64,000 nt of DNA from Streptomyces nitrosporeus (GTDB lineage: Bacteria; Actinomycetota; Actinomycetes; Streptomycetales; Streptomycetaceae). Under the pieces are notes generated by a model. That model did not search any database and had not been told where the DNA came from. It saw nothing but the letters and a program-made list of their open reading frames with translations. A program made the translations under genes and the position numbers. The stretch lies in assembly GCF_008704555.1 (NCBI RefSeq), contig NZ_CP023702.1:62001-126000 (forward strand). The letters run 5' to 3'. Shown here in pieces: positions 8,178 through 17,366 of this stretch (position 1 is the stretch's first letter; every line of letters begins with the position of its first letter).

Positions 8178-9438
8178 GCGCACCGCCCGGGGGCCGGGGC
8201 TGCGGGCCTCGCTGTTCCCGCTCACCGGCCCGCTGCGGTTCCTCCTGCTCAGCTCGTTCCTCATCCCGCTCGGCAGCTTCATGGTCCTGCCGTTCATGTC
8301 GGTGTTCCTGCACGAACGGCTCGGGATGGGGCTCGGCGCGGTGGGGGCCGTCCTGGCCGTGGCATCGCTCGTGCAGTTCTCCGGCGGCATCGTCGGCGGA
8401 GCTCTGGCGGACCGGATCGGGCTGCGCCGCACGATGCTGTGGGCGCTGGCCGTACGCACCGCCGGTTTCGCCGGACTCCTGCTGGCCCTGCGCTGGCCGC
8501 CCCTCGCGATCTGGGCGCTGGTCCTGACGTGCTGCGGTGCCGCGCTCTACCTGCCCGCGAACAAGGCGTACCTGGTGCACGGCGTCGACGACGAGCGCCG
8601 CCCGGCGTTCCTGTCCGCGGGCAACGCGGCGCTCAACGCCGGGATGGCCGTCGGCCCGCTGGTCGCCGGGCCGTTCGTCCTGTCGTCGCCCGGTTGGCTG
8701 TTCGCGGCCGTCACGGCGCTGTTCCTCGCGGTCACCGCGGGACACGCCCGGCTGCCCGGAAGAGAGGGGGAACACCCCGCCGGATCGGGGGGCACGGCCC
8801 GGCCGGGTCTTCTGGCCGGGGTGGCGGTCCTGCCGTTCGCCGCCAACGCGCTCGCCTTCCACCTCTACTTCCACTTCCAGCACTTCCTGGCGGTGTACGC
8901 CGTCGAGCGCACCTCCAGCGCGTTCTACAGCGTGGTGCTGCTGCTCTGCTTCACGCTGGTCATCGTCGTACAGCCGCTCGCCTCCGGCCTGATCCGGCGT
9001 ATGCCGTACGCCCTCGCCCTCGCGGCAGGCTTCACGGGCCTGGCGGCGGGCATGGCCGTGCTGGCGGTCGGCACCCGGGCGGCGCTGCTGGCGGGCGGGG
9101 CGCTGATCACCCTGGGCGACATCGTGCTGTTCCTGAAGAACGACCTGGAGGCACTGCGCCGCAGCCCCCGCTCCGATGCCGTGGTCTTCGGTCAGCAGCG
9201 GCTGGCCGCGGGCCTGGGCGCCTGCGCGAGCGGTGTGCTGGGCGGACAGCTGTACGGCCTCGGCGAACGGGCCGGACACACCGGCTGGTTCTGGATGCTG
9301 GCAGCCGCCCAGTGCCTGCTGCTCCCCCCTCTGCTGCTCACACTGCGCCGACGCACCGCGCGGCGCCCTGTCCCCGACGGCGACCATGAAGGAGCACTGA
9401 CGCGCGATGACACGGACGGGCGGGTTCCAGGACGATGA
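8170..9438 (+). CDS. MFS transporter, probable product exporter
   Basis: 422 residues from GTG at 8170, overlapping the ligase by 8 bases behind GGGAGG. About twelve hydrophobic helices are visible, with the MFS loop signature GGALADRIGLRRTM between helices 2 and 3. The second half begins after a short linker (REGEHPAGSGGTARP, near residue 200). It most resembles drug/metabolite exporters. Lying between the ligase and the methyltransferase in one B12-controlled operon, it would most simply export the finished compound. Confidence 0.83.
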   Translation: MGERTARGPGLRASLFPLTGPLRFLLLSSFLIPLGSFMVLPFMSVFLHERLGMGLGAVGAVLAVASLVQFSGGIVGGALADRIGLRRTMLWALAVRTAGFAGLLLALRWPPLAIWALVLTCCGAALYLPANKAYLVHGVDDERRPAFLSAGNAALNAGMAVGPLVAGPFVLSSPGWLFAAVTALFLAVTAGHARLPGREGEHPAGSGGTARPGLLAGVAVLPFAANALAFHLYFHFQHFLAVYAVERTSSAFYSVVLLLCFTLVIVVQPLASGLIRRMPYALALAAGFTGLAAGMAVLAVGTRAALLAGGALITLGDIVLFLKNDLEALRRSPRSDAVVFGQQRLAAGLGACASGVLGGQLYGLGERAGHTGWFWMLAAAQCLLLPPLLLTLRRRTARRPVPDGDHEGALTRDDTDGRVPGR

Positions 9439-10150
9439 CTTCTGGACCGAGTTCCATGACTTCCTCTTCTCCGAGCAGCGCCACGAGCAGGCCGAGGAGC
9501 TGCTGGACACCTCTCCCCTGCTGGACTTCCCGCAGGGGGCGCGCGTGCTGGACCTGTGCTGCGGGCCCGGGGTGTTCACCGTGCCGCTCGCCCGCCGCGG
9601 CCACCGCGTGACCGGGGTGGACCTGAGCCCGGCCATGCTGGACCGGGCACGCAAGCGGTCGGCCGGTGACAGGGTGACGTACGTGCGGGCGGACGCACGC
9701 GAGTACGAGGCACCGGGCCGCTTCGACGTCGTCCTCAACATGTTCACCTCCTTCGGGTACTTCGAGGATCCCGCCGACAACGCGCGCGTGCTGCGCACCA
9801 TGTACACCTGCCTGGCACCCGGCGGCACGCTCGTCCTGGACCTCGCCGGGAAGGAACTCCTGGCCCGCAGGGTCACCCCGCCCAAGGTGGTGCGGCGGGG
9901 CGACGACGTGATGGTGCAGACCGACACCGTGCTGGACGAGTGGGCGCGGCTGCGCAGCGACTGGGTGCTGGTCCGGGGCGAGCGGGTGACCCGGGCCACC
10001 TTGACCTGGTTCGTGTACAGCGCGGTGGAGCTGCGGCGGATGGCCGAGGAGGCGGGCTTCGGGCGCGTGGAGGTCTTCGGCGGATTCGACGGACGTCCTT
10101 ACGACGAGAACGCCGAGCGTCTCGTCCTCCGGGCTGTCCGCGAGGCGTGA
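9407..10150 (+). CDS. Class I SAM-dependent methyltransferase
   Basis: 247 residues. The start ATG lies 32 bases inside the transporter gene, after AAGGAG. Motif I is VLDLCCGPGVFTVPLA (about 47-62), motif II GVDLSPAMLD, then FDVVLNMFTSFGYFED and the post-motif LAPGGTLVLDLAG. It transfers a methyl group from SAM to an unknown acceptor; the closeness to UbiE/COQ5-like small-molecule methyltransferases fits a tailoring step. The long overlap shows tight coupling to the exporter, and it ends the first riboswitch operon. Confidence 0.85.
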   Translation: MTRTGGFQDDDFWTEFHDFLFSEQRHEQAEELLDTSPLLDFPQGARVLDLCCGPGVFTVPLARRGHRVTGVDLSPAMLDRARKRSAGDRVTYVRADAREYEAPGRFDVVLNMFTSFGYFEDPADNARVLRTMYTCLAPGGTLVLDLAGKELLARRVTPPKVVRRGDDVMVQTDTVLDEWARLRSDWVLVRGERVTRATLTWFVYSAVELRRMAEEAGFGRVEVFGGFDGRPYDENAERLVLRAVREA

Positions 10151-10216
10151 GCCGGGCACCGGGCGTGCGGACGGGACCGCACGCGCTTTTGCCGTCGGCC
10201 GGGGCGACGTAGGATC

Positions 10217-10366
10217 ACCTGGTCATCGCCGCGACGGGAGACAGGAAGCCGGTGCGAATCCGGCACGGTCCCGCCACTGTGACCGGGGAGCGCCCCTCCG
10301 ACACGCCACTGCGCACCGCGCGGGAAGGCGGGGGGAACGTCGATCCGGGAGTCAGGACACTGGTCC
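10217..10366 (+). promoter_or_regulatory. Cobalamin (B12) riboswitch 2
   Basis: Signature blocks in order: GACGGGAGACAGGAAGCCGG, TGCGAATCCGGCACGGTCCC, GCCACTGTGACCGGGGA, the GCCACTGCGCACC arm, GGGAAGGCGGGGG, and the closing GGGAGTCAGGACACTGG. It lies 45 bases before the GTG of the binding lipoprotein gene and is a second, sequence-distinct copy of the aptamer in the same locus. Confidence 0.93.
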
Positions 10367-10410
10367 GTCGCGGGCCCGATCCGAGGAGCGCGGACTCCAG
10401 GAGGCTTCAC

Positions 10411-11436
10411 GTGTCCCAGCTGTTCACCCCTGCCCGCACGCGCGGGTTCCTCCGTGCCATAGCCGCCGCCATGGCTCTTTCGTCCGTGCTGCTGACCACC
10501 GGCTGCGGTCCGTCCGGCGGGAGCGCCGGGGACGCGAAGGCCGCCGCGGGCGAGCCCGCGGGCTTCCCGGTCACCATCGACAACTGCGGTGTGAGGACGA
10601 CGTACGACGAGCCGCCGTCGCGGGCGGTCACCATCCACCAGCACCCGGCGGAGCTCATGCTCGCCCTCGGTCTGGAGGACCGTATGATCGGCACGGCCTT
10701 CCCCGACTCCGCCGTCCTGCCCGAGCTGAAGAAAAACTACGAGGCGATCCCCGAACTGGCGGAGAGGGAACCGTCGTTCGAGAAGGTCCTGGACGCCGGA
10801 CCCGACTTCGTCTACGGCGGCTACGGCAGCGCATTCGCCGAGAACGAGGGCCGCTCCCGCGAGGCGTTCGCCGCCGTCGGCATCGACACCCACCTCAACC
10901 GTGAGTACTGCGGCAGGAAGCGGGTGACGATGAAGGACACCTACGACGAGATCCGCACCATCGGCGAGATCTTCGGCGTCCCCGGCCGGGCCGGCGAACT
11001 GGTCGCGGACCTGGAGGACCGCGTCGGCAAGGCCGCCGCCAAGGCCGGGGGCGGGCCCAGGATTCCCGTCTTCGTCTACGACAGCGGCGACAAGAGCGCC
11101 TTCACCGCAGGCGGCAGGAGCCTGGGTACCGAGCTGATCCGGCTGGCCGGGGGCGAGAACGTCTTCGCCGGCCTCGACGACGTCTTCGGCGATGTCTCCT
11201 GGGAGCAGGTCGTCGAACGCAAGCCGGAGGCCATCGTCATCTACGACTACGCGGGCGCCGGAAGCGTGGAGGAGAAGAAGGAGTTCCTGCTCTCCCGGCC
11301 CGCGCTCGCCGACGTACCCGCCGTCAGGAACAAGCGGTTCGTCGTTCTGCCGTTGACCGCTACCCTGGTCGGCGTCCGTTCGGCCTACGCGGTCGAGGAC
11401 CTGGCTCGCGGACTGCACCCCGCGAGCTTCCGGTGA
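10411..11436 (+). CDS. Periplasmic-binding-type lipoprotein of a B12-regulated ABC importer
   Basis: 341 residues from GTG at 10411 behind AGGAGG. A lipoprotein signal peptide ends SVLLTTGC with C32 as the lipidated cysteine. The mature part is a FecB/BtuF-type two-lobe binding protein (VTIHQHPAELMLALGLEDRMIGTA; PDFVYGGYG; EAIVIYDYAG; VRNKRFVVLPL). This class binds cobalamin, corrinoids, haem or metal chelates for FecCD permeases. Riboswitch control points to B12, a cobamide or a cobalt complex. Its stop overlaps the permease start. Confidence 0.87.
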   Translation: MSQLFTPARTRGFLRAIAAAMALSSVLLTTGCGPSGGSAGDAKAAAGEPAGFPVTIDNCGVRTTYDEPPSRAVTIHQHPAELMLALGLEDRMIGTAFPDSAVLPELKKNYEAIPELAEREPSFEKVLDAGPDFVYGGYGSAFAENEGRSREAFAAVGIDTHLNREYCGRKRVTMKDTYDEIRTIGEIFGVPGRAGELVADLEDRVGKAAAKAGGGPRIPVFVYDSGDKSAFTAGGRSLGTELIRLAGGENVFAGLDDVFGDVSWEQVVERKPEAIVIYDYAGAGSVEEKKEFLLSRPALADVPAVRNKRFVVLPLTATLVGVRSAYAVEDLARGLHPASFR

Positions 11437-12551
11437 CCCGGGCGGCCGCCACCGGTACGTCCGTCGAGCGGACGGTCCAGCGGCAGAAGGCCGGCGCGTC
11501 AGGGCCGGGCCGTGCGAGGCCGGCCGTCACGCTGCTCGTACTCGCCGTCCTGCTCGTCGTCTCCGCCACGGCGGGCCTCGCCATCGGCTCCGTCCGGGTG
11601 CCGCCCGGCCAGGTGTGGGACATCGTGACGCACGCGCTGGGCGCCGGCTGGCGGCAGCCGGACTGGCCGCGGGCCCGGGAGACCATCGTGATGGACGTGC
11701 GGGCGCCGCGGGTGCTGCTCGGTGCGGTCACCGGCGCAGGCCTCGCGGTGATCGGCACCGCGCTGCAGGCCCTGGTGCGCAACCCGCTCGCCGAGCCGTA
11801 CCTGCTGGGCGTCTCCTCCGGGGCGTCCCTCGGCGCGGTCTCCGTGATCGTGTTCGGGGTCACCCTCTTCGGGCCGGTCTCCCTGTCGGTGGCCGCCTTC
11901 GTGGGCGCCCTGGGCGCGCTCCTGCTCGTGTACGCCACCGCCCGCACCGGCGGACGTATCACCTCGGCACGGCTGGTGCTGTCCGGGGTGGCGGTCGCGG
12001 CGGTGCTCACCGCGGTCCTCGATCTGCTGCTGCTCACCACCGGCCGGGGCAACGAGGCCCGCGCGGTCCTCGCCTGGACCCTGGGCGGCCTCGGCGGGGT
12101 CGACTGGGGCACCCTGTGGCTGCCGAGCACGGCTCTGCTGTTCGGTATCGGCGTCCTCATGGTGCAGGCGCGCAACCTGAATCTGCTGCTGGCCGGCGAG
12201 GAGGCGGCCACCACGATGGGGCTGGACGTGGGCCGGTTCCGTGCCCGCCTGTTCGTCGTGCTCTCCCTCGTCACGGGAGTGCTGGTCGCGGCGGCCGGGC
12301 CGATCGGCTTCGTCGGGCTGATGATGCCGCACATCGTGCGCCTGTTCGTCGGCGGGGACCACCGCCGGGTACTGCCGACGGCGGCGCTCGGCGGTGCGGT
12401 CTTCCTCATCTGGGCCGACATCGCCGCGCGGACGATCGCCGCGCCGATGGAAATACCCGTCGGCGTGCTCACGGCCCTGTGCGGCGGGCCGTTCTTCCTG
12501 TGGCTGATGCGCCGGGACGCCCGGCGCGGCACCGACCGAGGAGTGGCATGA
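11433..12551 (+). CDS. FecCD/BtuC-type permease
   Basis: 372 residues from GTG overlapping the lipoprotein stop. Family motifs are RAPRVLLGAVTGAGLAVIGTALQALVRNPLAEPYLLGVSSGA and GPIGFVGLMMPHIVRLFVGGDHRRVLP, with about ten membrane helices. It forms the membrane channel of the importer, probably as a homodimer, with the lipoprotein and the ATPase. The motif set is shared by vitamin B12 and siderophore permeases, so ligand choice rests on the riboswitch. Confidence 0.9.
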   Translation: MTRAAATGTSVERTVQRQKAGASGPGRARPAVTLLVLAVLLVVSATAGLAIGSVRVPPGQVWDIVTHALGAGWRQPDWPRARETIVMDVRAPRVLLGAVTGAGLAVIGTALQALVRNPLAEPYLLGVSSGASLGAVSVIVFGVTLFGPVSLSVAAFVGALGALLLVYATARTGGRITSARLVLSGVAVAAVLTAVLDLLLLTTGRGNEARAVLAWTLGGLGGVDWGTLWLPSTALLFGIGVLMVQARNLNLLLAGEEAATTMGLDVGRFRARLFVVLSLVTGVLVAAAGPIGFVGLMMPHIVRLFVGGDHRRVLPTAALGGAVFLIWADIAARTIAAPMEIPVGVLTALCGGPFFLWLMRRDARRGTDRGVA

Positions 12552-13333
12552 CCGCGACCGAACTGAGCATCGACGGCGTCACGCTCACCGCCGGAGCCCG
12601 TCACCTGGTGCGCGACGTCTCCCTGACCGCCCGTCCGGGCGAGACCATCGGGCTCGTGGGCCCCAACGGCAGCGGCAAGTCCAGTCTCCTGCGCACCGTC
12701 TACCGCGTCCTGCGCCCGGACACCGGTCGGGTACGCGTCGACGGAGGCGACGCCTGGTCACTGCCGGTACGGCAACTGGCCCGCACCGTGGCGGCGGTGG
12801 TCCAGGACTCGGCGGCCGACTTCGACCTCGCCGTCCGCGAGGTCGTCGCCATGGGCCGCACCCCGCACAAACGGCTTCTGTCCGGTGACACCCCCGAGGA
12901 CACCGGGTTCATCGACTCCGCGCTCCTGGCGGTCGACGCCGTCCACCTGGCCGACCGCCCCTTCGACCGGCTCTCCGGCGGCGAACGCCAGCGCGTCCTC
13001 ATCGCGCGTGCTCTCGCCCAGCGGCCCACCCTCCTCGTCCTCGACGAACCCACCAACCATCTCGACATCCGGCACCAGCTGTCCGTGCTCGGCACCCTGC
13101 GCCGCCTGCCCACGACCGTGCTGCTCGCCCTGCACGACCTCAACCTGGCCGCCTACTACTGCGACCGCCTCTACGTCCTGCACGACGGCGCGGTCACCGC
13201 CTCCGGTCCTCCCGCCGAGGTCCTCACCCCGCACCTCCTGGCCGAGGTCTACGGAGTGGCGGCGGAAGTCGCCACCCATCCGTGCACGGGAGCGCCACAG
13301 GTGACGTTCCTCCCCGAAGGGCCACGCGTCTGA
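12548..13333 (+). CDS. ABC ATPase of the B12-regulated importer
   Basis: 261 residues, ATGA overlap with the permease. Walker A GPNGSGKSS (about 37-45), signature LSGGERQRVLIARAL, Walker B LLVLDEPTNHLDI and switch His in ALHDLNLAAYY are all intact. It belongs to the FecE/BtuD group. It completes a three-gene uptake operon; no corrinoid biosynthesis gene follows. Confidence 0.92.
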   Translation: MTATELSIDGVTLTAGARHLVRDVSLTARPGETIGLVGPNGSGKSSLLRTVYRVLRPDTGRVRVDGGDAWSLPVRQLARTVAAVVQDSAADFDLAVREVVAMGRTPHKRLLSGDTPEDTGFIDSALLAVDAVHLADRPFDRLSGGERQRVLIARALAQRPTLLVLDEPTNHLDIRHQLSVLGTLRRLPTTVLLALHDLNLAAYYCDRLYVLHDGAVTASGPPAEVLTPHLLAEVYGVAAEVATHPCTGAPQVTFLPEGPRV

Positions 13334-13419
13334 AGCGCTCCGGCGGCGGCCCCGGCGCCGATGCCACCGTCCTCTGTAGAGTCGGCGCGGTCCTCAGGGC
13401 CCTCTGACCGTCCTCACCC

Positions 13420-14346
13420 GTGGAGACCCCCGTGCCCGACCAGCCACCGCTCCCGTCGGAACCCGGCGGCGATCCCGGTCCGGAAGAGATCCTGCGCGTG
13501 CACGCGGCACCCCGCGACCGGACGGTGGACGACCACATGTTCGACGCCGGAAGCGACGCCTGGGGGTCCCCCTGCAGCTTCCGGCTCCAGCTCTTCACCG
13601 CTCCGGGCCACCGGCCGGTCGCGGTGGCGACGCAGACCTACGACGAGGGCACCAGCCTGACGAACGCGGCCGAGCGCTACGCCTCCCGCGTATGGGAGCT
13701 GTATTTCCCGGACGCCCCGCAACCGCCACTCTGGATCCAGCGCCAGGTGGACCCTGCGGCCCCCGGGCCGGACGGCGGATACGAGATGGTGGTCTTCCAC
13801 ATGGACAGCCGTTCCGAGCTCCGCGCGGCCGGGTGGGTGCCGCTTCGCGCACAGCAGCTCACCGCGCTGGTCGGCGCACCGGTGGACGGCACCCGCGGCG
13901 AGGGCTACGCCCCTCGCCCCGAGCCGCCCGAGGAGCAGTTGCGATACGAGATCGTGGCGGTCACCGACCTGCCCGAACCGGACCCGTTCCGGGAGGCCTG
14001 CATGGTGTCCGGTTCGCGTGATCAGCCCCACGGGCGCACTTCCTGCTGCTGGTACCACCAGCAGGACTGGGCCGGCGTCAGCGAGCTGGCGATCGGACTG
14101 ATCGAGCGGGCGAGGCGTGAGGGGAGGCCGGACCGTGAGATCGCCGAGCAGCACATGACGCTCGCCAGGGAACTCGGTACCGGCGACCAGGACCTCATGG
14201 CCCTCAACTCCATGCTCGAACCGGGCCTGGGGATCGCCCCCGCGGGCGACTCCTACACCAACGGCAACCACCGGTCACGGGCGATGAAGGACGCGAAGGT
14301 CGCGCGTACCGTCGTGGTCACCTGGCTGACGCCCGAGCCCGAGTAG
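13420..14346 (+). CDS. Conserved hypothetical protein
   Basis: 308 residues from GTG at 13420; a GTG at 13432 is an equal alternative. It is soluble, without signal peptide or membrane helices. Recognisable stretches are SPCSFRLQLFTAPGHRPVAV, SLTNAAERYASRVWELYFPD and a C-terminal LNSMLEPGLGIAPAGDSYTN. I recognise no catalytic motif. A paired Cys (TSCCWYHQQDW) may be structural. It lies 86 bases after the importer with its own weak upstream region, so it is probably independent. Confidence 0.7.
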   Translation: METPVPDQPPLPSEPGGDPGPEEILRVHAAPRDRTVDDHMFDAGSDAWGSPCSFRLQLFTAPGHRPVAVATQTYDEGTSLTNAAERYASRVWELYFPDAPQPPLWIQRQVDPAAPGPDGGYEMVVFHMDSRSELRAAGWVPLRAQQLTALVGAPVDGTRGEGYAPRPEPPEEQLRYEIVAVTDLPEPDPFREACMVSGSRDQPHGRTSCCWYHQQDWAGVSELAIGLIERARREGRPDREIAEQHMTLARELGTGDQDLMALNSMLEPGLGIAPAGDSYTNGNHRSRAMKDAKVARTVVVTWLTPEPE

Positions 14347-14915
14347 TACAGCCTTCAAAGAGCGACTGGAGTCTGCCGTCACCGCGAGCAGGGGCCGATG
14401 GCCGCGCGGACACGACACCACCGCGGAGCGCGAGGCCGCCCTCGACGCCGGGCAGAGGCCGGCCCTCACACGGCGTGCTCCCACGCGCCGGGGTGGATTC
14501 CGTTGCGGAGCCGCGCCGATCGGCCGCGGGACACCTTTCCGGGGTGCTCCTTGGACGTGGTCACGATGCGCCGGCGGATGGTGGCGGTCTCCGCAGGGGC
14601 CGTTGCGTGGCCGGGAGGGGTGAGGCCGCCGATCTGAGAGACGGCCCGGTGGGGGACGTCCGCATCGCTCTGCCGGGGGTGGGTGAACGAGACTTCGCGG
14701 TGGCGGCGTGGGAAGGCGGCTTCGGGTACCCCGACCGTTTCCGCAGCAGCCGGCGGGCCCGGAAACGGCTCGGCCGCCCCGGCCCCGTCGAGTTCGAGGA
14801 GAAGTGCTACGCCGGCCTGGCGACGGCCGGACAAACGAACCTGATCACCCGTCAAACCGCCCCGGCCGACTGGTCAGCACCTCCCGCACACCGGGGGCCT
14901 CGGTCAGCCGGAGAG
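14347..14915. other. Gene-poor stretch
   Basis: Reading frames are open on both strands but no start, codon pattern or motif stands out. A minus-strand frame ending RNGIHPGAWEHAV (stop near 14466) looks somewhat protein-like and could be a fragment of an unknown gene. No RNA or repeat is evident. Confidence 0.35.
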
Positions 14916-15344
14916 TCACACAGCTCGGACGATACATGCCACGGCCACCACGCATGCCATGCCCGCCGCCAGAAACACCGGGACCGCCACTGTCATATAG
15001 ACGGCGTTGGGAATGAGCGCGCGAACCGGCCAGACGTCAGCCACCTTTGGATCCTGCGGCAGGTAGACGATCTCCACCTCGCTCCCCTTTTCCGGCAGTA
15101 CGCCCTTCCACGCACGGGCGACCATGTGATTCGTCACGCCAGACGGGTCCGCGAATGCCACGACGACCCCGTTGCCGTAGCGGCTGCTTGTGTATCCGAC
15201 ACACCTGCCCCGAGTACGCGCTCCCCTGGTGCCGAGTCGTACTTTGGCGACGAAAATCTCCAGCAGCGCCCGAAGGGCTACGTACATGAGGAAGGAGAGC
15301 CCGGAGAGTGCCACTACGGCCACAAACGCCAGCGCATGCGCCAT
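14916..15344 (-). CDS. DUF3592 small membrane protein
   Basis: 142 residues from ATG at 15342-15344, preceded by GGGAGAG. It has an N-terminal membrane helix (ALAFVAVVALSGLSFLMYVAL), a soluble middle (ARTRGRCVGYTSSRYGNGVVVAFADPSGV; GSEVEIVYLPQDPKVADV) and a C-terminal helix (VYMTVAVPVFLAAGMACVVAV). The middle repeats the Gly/Val-rich strand pattern of DUF3592 proteins, whose role is unknown. Confidence 0.8.
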   Translation of the reverse strand: MAHALAFVAVVALSGLSFLMYVALRALLEIFVAKVRLGTRGARTRGRCVGYTSSRYGNGVVVAFADPSGVTNHMVARAWKGVLPEKGSEVEIVYLPQDPKVADVWPVRALIPNAVYMTVAVPVFLAAGMACVVAVACIVRAV

Positions 15345-15812
15345 ATCGAACTCTCCCGAGATGTGGATGACCTCGTGCAGGAGACGGGAAGTATCCCTGG
15401 CCCGCACCGGTGGAACATACCGAGGGGCTTGTCGGCAGCGAAGAAGGCAGCACTTCTCCGGGGGACGAAGTGTATCGAGTCCTGTCCACGTCTCCGCGTG
15501 GAGGGCGACGGGGAGGGAGCGGTGAGGTCGCGCGGACTGGCGGACTGCTTCCGGCCGAGACCGTCCGCGAGCCCGGGCTGGACCGGACTGTCGGGGGTGC
15601 TTGCACCGTGGTGTCGGCTGCCGGCAGTGCACGATCCGGGGAAGACCGCCGCCGGGCCCGGGATCAGCGGGTCCGCCGCCCGTGCCCGTACCGACGCGCT
15701 CCTCGATCCGCTCGCCGCCCGTGCGCCGGGGCCGCTGAGGGTGCCGCGCGACCACGAACCGGGCTTCGTCCTGCCCGCGCTCTCGGAGAAGCACCGCGTG
15801 TCCGGTTCCCGG
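15345..15812. other. Gene-poor stretch between DUF3592 and the ligase
   Basis: No supported gene. A plus-strand frame reading DALLDPLAARAPGPLRVPRDH and on to 15820 is protein-like but has no family signature. The promoter of the DUF3592 gene must lie near 15350-15400. Confidence 0.35.
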
Positions 15813-17366
15813 TCAGGCCGCCCAGCGGCGGAGTTCCTTCTTGTCGGGCTTGCCCGCGTCCGTCAGCGGCAGCGCCTCCACGAACTCGATGAGGTCGGGT
15901 ACGTAGAGTTCCCCACGCCTGTCACGGACCAGGGCGCGCAGGTCCTCCGCGGTGGTGGTGCTGCCGGGCGCGAGGACGACGGTGGCGTGGACGCGTTCGA
16001 TGCGGCCCTGGTCGCGGACCCCGTAGACGGCGCTGTGGCGCACGTCGGGATGGGTATGGAGGAATTCCTCCAGTTCGGTGGTGTACACATGGCCGCCGAC
16101 CACGGCGATCATGTCCTTGATGCGGTCGACGACGGTGAGGTATCCCTCGGCGTCAAGGCGGCCGAGGTCGCCGGTGTGCAGCCACCCGTCCGGTTCGAGA
16201 ACCTCGGCGGTCAGCTCGGGGTCCTTCCAGTAGCCATCCATCACCTGGGGGCCCCGGACACAGATCTCGCCGACCTCTCCGTGGGGGAGCACTGTGCCGC
16301 TCTCGGTCCGGATCTCGACCTCGACGCCCGGTATGACGCGGCCCGCGGTACGCAGGACGTCGAGCCGGTCGGGGTCGTGTTCTCCTGCGGGCAGCACGCT
16401 GACGGCGCCGGCCTCGAACTGCCCGTAACTCTGCTGCAGGACACGTCCGAAGCGGCGGACGGCCTCGGCGATGCGGACCGGGGAGGACTGGCAGCTGCCG
16501 TACGTGATCCGCCGCATGCTGGAGGTGTCGGTGGTCTCGATGTCCGGGTGGTCGAGGACCTGGTAGAGGTGCGGGGGCAGCAGGAGTACGTGGGTGATCT
16601 CCTCGCGTGCGATCGTCGCGAGGACCTCACCCGCGTCGAAACCGTCGTGCAGGACGACCGTGCCGCCGCTCGCGAGGGTGGTGTCGGCGAGGAACCCTCC
16701 GGCGTGGGAGAGCGGGGTGCACACCAGGTCGCGGCGGACCTCATCGGACAACTCCCGCATCAGGCCCGTGTTCCGCATTCGGGCGAACGTGCTCCGCACC
16801 CCCTTGGGATGCCCGGTGGTGCCACCGGAGTGCCTGATCATGCACAGGTCCTCGGGACGGGCCTGGCTCTCCACCGGGGTCTCCGGCTGCGGCGCGGCGA
16901 GCGCGAGCAAGTCCTCGCCGCCGGTGGGCGCATCAGCAGGAACCGGCCCGAGCACCAACACCCGTTCAACCGGTACGAGTTCGGTGATCTGCGTGGCGCG
17001 GGCGGCCAGTCGGGGGTCGACGACGAGCGCGTACGTCTCCACATCGGCGACGATCTTCGCCTGCACGTCCGCGCCGAGCCTGTTGTAGAGGTGATTGCAG
17101 TGCGCGCCCAGCAGGTTCACCGCGTACCGGACCGCAATGGTCTCCGGCAGGTTCCCGCACAACAGGGTCACCCCTCTGCCCGGACCCACACCACGCTCTT
17201 TCAGCGCCCGCGCCAGCCGGTACACCAGGGAGCGGAACTCGGTCGCTCCGATGCGCCGTTCACCACGCTCACCTGCGACGAGGATTTCGCGGCCGGGTGT
17301 GTTGCGGAGGCCGTCGAGAATGTCTTCCACGTAGTTGCGGAACGCGGGGGTTACCGGGGTGGGCAT
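15813..17366 (-). CDS. AMP-forming acyl-CoA synthetase / fatty-acid ligase
   Basis: 517 residues from ATG 17364-17366 with AGGAGAGAAGG upstream; further upstream in-frame starts add unlikely sequence. It has the P-loop-like motif MIRHSGGTTGHPKGV (about 176), the acyl/adenylate motif QQSYGQFEAGAVS (normally YGxTE), GWLHTGDLGRLDAEGYLTVVDR and a C-terminal lysine in LTDAGKPDKKELRRW. It activates a carboxylic acid as acyl-AMP and likely transfers it to CoA. No adjacent carrier protein or catabolic gene identifies the acid. Confidence 0.88.
   Translation of the reverse strand: MPTPVTPAFRNYVEDILDGLRNTPGREILVAGERGERRIGATEFRSLVYRLARALKERGVGPGRGVTLLCGNLPETIAVRYAVNLLGAHCNHLYNRLGADVQAKIVADVETYALVVDPRLAARATQITELVPVERVLVLGPVPADAPTGGEDLLALAAPQPETPVESQARPEDLCMIRHSGGTTGHPKGVRSTFARMRNTGLMRELSDEVRRDLVCTPLSHAGGFLADTTLASGGTVVLHDGFDAGEVLATIAREEITHVLLLPPHLYQVLDHPDIETTDTSSMRRITYGSCQSSPVRIAEAVRRFGRVLQQSYGQFEAGAVSVLPAGEHDPDRLDVLRTAGRVIPGVEVEIRTESGTVLPHGEVGEICVRGPQVMDGYWKDPELTAEVLEPDGWLHTGDLGRLDAEGYLTVVDRIKDMIAVVGGHVYTTELEEFLHTHPDVRHSAVYGVRDQGRIERVHATVVLAPGSTTTAEDLRALVRDRRGELYVPDLIEFVEALPLTDAGKPDKKELRRWAA

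Noticed and set aside
4628..10150. Reading the first riboswitch operon as ordinary B12 biosynthesis
   Set aside because: Only the kinase fits; no CobD, corrin or nucleotide-loop gene is present, and a ligase, exporter and methyltransferase follow.
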